From contig DLGZ01000033.1 of assembly GCA_002482965.1 (NCBI GenBank), forward strand, positions 15,841 through 26,160: a stretch of DNA of 10,320 bases, written 5' to 3'. Source of the DNA: Verrucomicrobiaceae bacterium UBA7681 (lineage in GTDB: Bacteria; Verrucomicrobiota; Verrucomicrobiia; Verrucomicrobiales; Verrucomicrobiaceae). Position 1 is the stretch's first letter; every line of letters starts with the position of its first letter. Shown here in pieces: positions 7,014-10,320 of this stretch. The notes under the pieces were generated by a model that did not search any database, was not told where the DNA came from, and was given only the letters and a program-made list of their open reading frames with translations. The position numbers and the translations under genes were made by a program.

Positions 7014-9263
7014 TCACGGCAACTGCACGTAGACGGTGCCGCGATAGAGCTGGACGTTGTCCTTGTCGACGATTTCGATGCCGACTTCATGCAGGCCGGC
7101 GGGGATCTCTCCGGGGTGGTCGCTGGTATCGCCGACGTAGATGTCTGGCTCTATCTGATCAAAGGCGCCTTTGACGCCGGTTTGATTGGTCAGGGGCAGG
7201 ACTCCGGTGGCCACGGCGTTGAAGCCTCCTTCATTGGGCGGGCTGGTGATGGGGCAGACTTTGGTGCCGACGCTCATGGTGGCGAAGCCTGTCGGTTTCT
7301 GCGGGGCGGCGGTGGCTTTCAGATGAAAGAGCATGAGAAAGGGGCCTGTGAGGGCCTCACCTTTGTTGACGACACGCAGCGGGCCGAAGGAGAGGCCGAC
7401 GGGGCGGTTTTTGCCTTCAGCGATGAATGGCTTGGCGCGCCGACCCGCGATGTAGGTGCCGCGCACGTCCTTGCCGTTGATGTCGGTGAGGGTGAGCTTG
7501 TTTTTTTCCTCGGGCAGGGACCAAGGCTGCTGCGGGAGGTCGAGCTTGAGGAAGCCGCGCCAGACGGGGTCTCCATGGCTGTACATTTCCACCGCGACTT
7601 CATGCGTGCCGCCCTGGAATTTTCCGCGCGGGCCGCCGTGCAGGCTCAACAACTGGATGGCGTTGCCGTCTTTCAAGACAGACACTGGCTCTTTTTCCCA
7701 GCCGTTGCCCCATTGGAACTCGCGACGGTTGAAGCCATCGATCTCGATGGAACGTTCTGAGGGGGCTCCCCGGTGGGGATCCACCATCCAGGCTTGCGGC
7801 TGGGTGCTGTGAGCATCGCTGGCTGTGTAGTAGCAGTGGAAGGCGAGCTGAGTGAGCGACTCCGCCGGGTCTCCTTTGATCTGCACTTTCCATGAGATAG
7901 TCTCCGCCGAAGGCCAGGAGGAGGAGGCCGGCACAAGGCTGACGTCGAGCTTGGATTTGGGCACATCACGCACCCATTCCTCACGTGACTGCGAATAAAC
8001 GAGCGGCGGGACTTTGAGGTTCATGAGGCCGCGATAGACCAACCGCCCCTCCTGCCTGATCTCAAACGCGGCACGATGGATGCCGCCGGGGATGCTGCCC
8101 CGGGTGCCGACAAAGAAGTTGGTGCTGACGGAGGGATGCTCCCACTGCGGGGCGGGAATGTTGATGGTGGAATTGGCATAGTTGAAGCCGGGTGGTGAAT
8201 TGCTGGCATCACTGGGGGTGTAGCTCGTCATGTCGTCGGGATCGACCTTGATTCCGCTGCTGCCGGCATTGGATGAGCTGGCCTTTTCGGCTGCAAACCA
8301 GGTGGTGATGGTGAGCGGCTTGGTGATGGGTGCTGCGACGCCTTTGATCACCATTTCCCAGGCGAGGCCGTTGGCGGCGCGCAGGGGTTTGCCGGCGGCG
8401 TCCTCCCAGTCGAGCTGATGCGCACGCCGTGCGGCGACGATCTCTGTGCCGGTGGTCAGTTCCTGCAGGCCGTTTTGAAACAGGCCGTTGCCTTTGGCGG
8501 CAAAAACTTCGAGCACTGTACGGTCTACCTTGGGGGCTTTGAGCCAGGCCTGCAGTTCTGGTGAGATGGGGGGAGGAGAGGCGGGTGCGGGCGCGGGTGC
8601 GGATGCTGATGCGGACGAAGGCTGGCGGAACTGGACGCCCAGATAGACGCCGAGCGTGAGCACTGCGGCAGCCGCGAGCCACTTGAGTGGGGAGGCTTTG
8701 ACGGGATGTGGGTCCGGTGCTGTGGAAGGCCGCCGTGTGGGGGCTTCATCGCCGTTGCGTGCGGCGCGCCATTGTGTGACTTGTTTGGCGAGTTTTTCGG
8801 GGAGGTTTTCGATGAGTTCGCGCAGCTTTTCCTCCACTTCGGCGAAGGCGTTTTCGGGGGTGCGCCAGTCGGGGTGGTCGATGGGTTTGACCTGGCTGGG
8901 GAGGGCCTGGAGGGTGTTCCAGTCTTCCTTCTGCCAGCCGGGTGTCTTGCTGAGGATGATGGGGACGATGACGGCCTCGCCACGATTCTGGCGCGCCATG
9001 GACATGGGGGCCTCTTTTTGACGGATGAAGGAGGATGCGAGGAAGTGATTGCTGACGAGGAAGAGGATCAAGTCGGCTTGATTGAGCGCATTGGTGATCT
9101 CATCCGGCCAGTGGTCGCCGGGAAGGATCTCGCCATCGGTCCAGCAGTCGATGATCTGCTGGTCACGCAAGACGCGGAGGTTGTCGTCGAATTTTTCTTT
9201 GAGCTCGCGGTCGCGGTGGGAGTAGCTGACGAAGACTTTGGGGCGGAAGGCGGGCGTGGGCAT
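7014..9263 (-). CDS. Transmembrane TIR-domain receptor-like protein with triple repeat ectodomain
   Basis: This is a 749-residue protein. Residues 8-150 are a bacterial TIR domain: box 1 KVFVSYSHRDRE (9-20), WTDGEILPGDHW (41-52), strand ADLILFLVS (63-71), then SSFIRQKE, where Glu84 sits at the position of the catalytic Glu of NAD-cleaving TIRs, and AVIVPIIL (97-104). A charged helix (about 140-170) leads to one transmembrane helix (about 192-212) preceded by Lys, which favours a cytoplasmic N-terminus. An Ala/Pro/Ser stalk (213-233) and roughly 510 residues outside the membrane follow. This outer part has three modules, each closing with [GA]G-x-H-x4-E-x9/10-RG-x3-[LV]-x2-P, with His at 396, 554 and 725. 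TIR domains in bacteria often cleave NAD or make cyclic ADP-ribose-type signals in defence; that activity is inferred here. The gene lies 67 bp downstream of a broken membrane-protein gene. There is no clear Shine-Dalgarno site. The 9264-9330 leader is A+T-rich and may hold a promoter. Confidence 0.9.
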   Translation of the reverse strand: MPTPAFRPKVFVSYSHRDRELKEKFDDNLRVLRDQQIIDCWTDGEILPGDHWPDEITNALNQADLILFLVSNHFLASSFIRQKEAPMSMARQNRGEAVIVPIILSKTPGWQKEDWNTLQALPSQVKPIDHPDWRTPENAFAEVEEKLRELIENLPEKLAKQVTQWRAARNGDEAPTRRPSTAPDPHPVKASPLKWLAAAAVLTLGVYLGVQFRQPSSASASAPAPAPASPPPISPELQAWLKAPKVDRTVLEVFAAKGNGLFQNGLQELTTGTEIVAARRAHQLDWEDAAGKPLRAANGLAWEMVIKGVAAPITKPLTITTWFAAEKASSSNAGSSGIKVDPDDMTSYTPSDASNSPPGFNYANSTINIPAPQWEHPSVSTNFFVGTRGSIPGGIHRAAFEIRQEGRLVYRGLMNLKVPPLVYSQSREEWVRDVPKSKLDVSLVPASSSWPSAETISWKVQIKGDPAESLTQLAFHCYYTASDAHSTQPQAWMVDPHRGAPSERSIEIDGFNRREFQWGNGWEKEPVSVLKDGNAIQLLSLHGGPRGKFQGGTHEVAVEMYSHGDPVWRGFLKLDLPQQPWSLPEEKNKLTLTDINGKDVRGTYIAGRRAKPFIAEGKNRPVGLSFGPLRVVNKGEALTGPFLMLFHLKATAAPQKPTGFATMSVGTKVCPITSPPNEGGFNAVATGVLPLTNQTGVKGAFDQIEPDIYVGDTSDHPGEIPAGLHEVGIEIVDKDNVQLYRGTVYVQLP

Positions 9264-9330
9264 GTTCAGTTATGGTGCTGGATGTGCTGATATGCTTAGT
9301 ATCTATGTCGAGCTGTTATTACAAGAACAA

Positions 9331-9698
9331 TTAGAACTCGGGCGCTTTCTCGGACTGGAAGATGTTGAGGCGGGGGTCGGAGGTGAGGAGGATGGGGCGG
9401 TGGCGTCACTCACGGGGGGGGATTCATCGGCTTTGGCGGCGGATGTTTTATCAAAGCGGGCGGCGTTGCGGGCGAGGCGGATGAGGAGGAGGATGTTGGT
9501 GATGAGGAGCAGGATGCCGAGGCTGAATGGCTGGGGCGCTTCCTGACCCAGGAGGGCAATGACAACGCAGGAGAGGAACTGTGACAGGGTACAGAGGCCG
9601 GACTGCTTGCCTTTGGCTTCGATGTTGCCGGCGATGATGAGGAGCGGGACCTACACGAAGAGGAGGACGACGGCTTTCATGGAGGCGAGGCTACTCAT
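9331..9698 (-). pseudogene. Broken small membrane-protein gene
   Basis: A reading frame begins with ATG at 9698 (or 9680, MKAVVLLFV). It is interrupted by TAG at 9651-9653 (codon 16), which a single change from TGG (Trp) would explain. After the stop the same frame continues with strongly G+C-ending codons and hydrophobic segments (FLSCVVIALLG, SLGILLLITNILLLIRL), then a basic/acidic tail (ARFDKTSAAKADE). Around 9400-9408 the codon pattern moves to another frame. From there a convincing C-terminus reads HRPILLTSDPRLNIFQ to EKAPEF and ends with TAA at 9331-9333. A one-base deletion would explain the shift. Two lesions point to a decayed gene, or to sequencing errors. The start overlaps the stop of the upstream gene (ATGAGTAG), as in a translationally coupled pair. 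The original function is unknown; it was a protein with two or three transmembrane helices. Confidence 0.7.
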
Positions 9699-10098
9699 GG
9701 CCGGGGGTGGGTGCATCGCTGAGCGGTGGCTTCATCCGCCAGCGGCGATAGCCGAGATACAGGAAGCCGAGCCATAGTGGGACTGCCACGCTGGGGTCAT
9801 GGAATGCATGGCCGAGTGAACGAGTCCATGCATCACGCTCAGGGGTAGCATGCGTGGCGAGCCACCAGATCAATGTGAAAATGGCGAGTAAAACACCCAC
9901 TACCACAAGCACCTGCCTGAATGTCCAAGGCCGTTTGTAAGCCTCCGCAGGCATGATCACGAATGTGGCGACTTGCAGCGGGATGAGTAATAGAGGCAAA
10001 GGAAGCTCGCCCTGTGCGATGACAAGGAAGGCAAACGCAAGGGTGGTGAGCACTGAGTACGCGATGAACTGATTCGTGGTGATGGGTTGACGCGTCAT
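9691..10098 (-). CDS. Small multi-pass membrane protein of unknown function
   Basis: This is a 135-residue inner-membrane protein. The start at 10098 (MTRQPITTNQ) was chosen because the upstream extension of the frame is repeat-derived and not protein-like. There are three clear hydrophobic helices, at about 11-29, 32-50 and 62-82 (ending IFTLIWWLA). A shorter one at about 104-117 (VAVPLWLGFLYLGY) is followed by a basic RRWRMK cluster that should stay in the cytoplasm. The tail is Pro-rich. I do not recognise a family. Its TAG stop overlaps the start of the broken membrane-protein gene, and the TIR gene follows on the same strand, so the three may once have formed one transcription unit. Whether it partners the TIR protein is speculation. 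Confidence 0.75.
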   Translation of the reverse strand: MTRQPITTNQFIAYSVLTTLAFAFLVIAQGELPLPLLLIPLQVATFVIMPAEAYKRPWTFRQVLVVVGVLLAIFTLIWWLATHATPERDAWTRSLGHAFHDPSVAVPLWLGFLYLGYRRWRMKPPLSDAPTPGHE

Positions 10099-10320
10099 GG
10101 TGGGTTGGCTTGGATGGCCGTGGCGCGTGGCACCTTGCGCATGGGGGAGTGGCAGGATCGAGGAAGAGGTATCTGGACCCTGGGTAGCGCGACCAGACCG
10201 GCTAAAGCCGGGACTACAATACGTGCCTGGCTTGGCGCGCATGTCTTGGGTGTGGCGGGGCGGCAGGATCGAGGACGAGTAGTAGTTGTAGTAGTAGGAG
10301 ACGAAGAAGCGCTGGAGATG
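10099..10320. other. Non-coding, repeat-rich right edge
   Basis: No convincing gene is present. A 14-base direct repeat, GGCAGGATCGAGGA, occurs at 10151-10164 and again at 10262-10275. After the second copy the sequence becomes triplet-like (gag/tag/gta units) to about 10303. The REP-like palindrome listed separately lies between the two copies. Translations of this stretch give Arg/Asp/Glu-rich or 'RLKPGLQ'-type peptides that I regard as spurious. Confidence 0.55.
10184..10217. repeat. REP-like palindromic element
   Basis: The core hairpin CCGGC-taaa-GCCGG (10198-10211) is bracketed by GTAG (10184-10187) and CTAC (10214-10217). The segment GACCGGCTAAAGCCGGGACT resembles dispersed intergenic palindromes that I recall from several environmental bacterial genomes. 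Only one copy is present in this window, so the dispersed nature is inferred. Confidence 0.5.

Noticed and set aside
10097..10282. 61-codon plus-strand frame at the right edge
   Set aside because: It reads through the palindrome and the direct repeats, giving peptides of the RLKPGLQ type that are characteristic of mis-called repeat elements.

Overview
The window looks like a piece of a Verrucomicrobiota genome, probably near Verrucomicrobium or Prosthecobacter. The main clue is a 974-residue secreted protein with the beta-propeller, alpha-helical and CxxCH architecture of the PVC-type heme-binding family, which is known from Planctomycetes and Verrucomicrobia. The base composition is G+C-rich (about 65% in sampled coding lines). 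The starts lack convincing Shine-Dalgarno sites, and palindromic dispersed-type repeats sit between genes. The assignment to a phylum is inference. No rRNA, tRNA, CRISPR array or transposase was seen.

Layout: all genes except one are on the minus strand. At the left edge is the 5' part of a secreted protein of unknown function (start at 209). Upstream of it in transcription is the large PVC-type cytochrome-like protein (429-3353). Next comes an intergenic stretch of about 390 bp that turns A+T-rich at roughly 3480. It leads into the only plus-strand gene (3748-4722), a low-G+C gene for a divergent DUF2971-like protein. That gene converges, 9 bp apart and over a shared hairpin, on a minus-strand gene (4732-5472) that couples a winged-helix domain to a PD-(D/E)XK nuclease-like domain. 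Together these two look like a small transferred cassette, possibly defence-related. Then follow a secreted SGNH/GDSL esterase-like enzyme (5546-6742) and a spacer with two hairpins.

The right third holds the most unusual gene, a 749-residue protein (7014-9263). It has an N-terminal cytoplasmic TIR domain, one transmembrane helix, a Pro/Ala/Ser-rich stalk, and a large, presumably extracytoplasmic region ending in three copies of one motif. This resembles a single-pass receptor with its signalling TIR domain inside the cell. Upstream on the same strand are a small multi-pass membrane protein (9691-10098) and, overlapping its stop codon, a broken membrane-protein gene (about 9331-9698) with a nonsense codon and a frameshift. 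The right edge (10099-10320) is non-coding and repeat-rich.

Functionally, the secreted esterase and heme protein fit the polymer-degrading, redox-rich periplasm typical of this phylum. The TIR receptor, the DUF2971-like protein and the nuclease-like protein are candidates for defence or stress signalling. No complete known defence system is recognisable.
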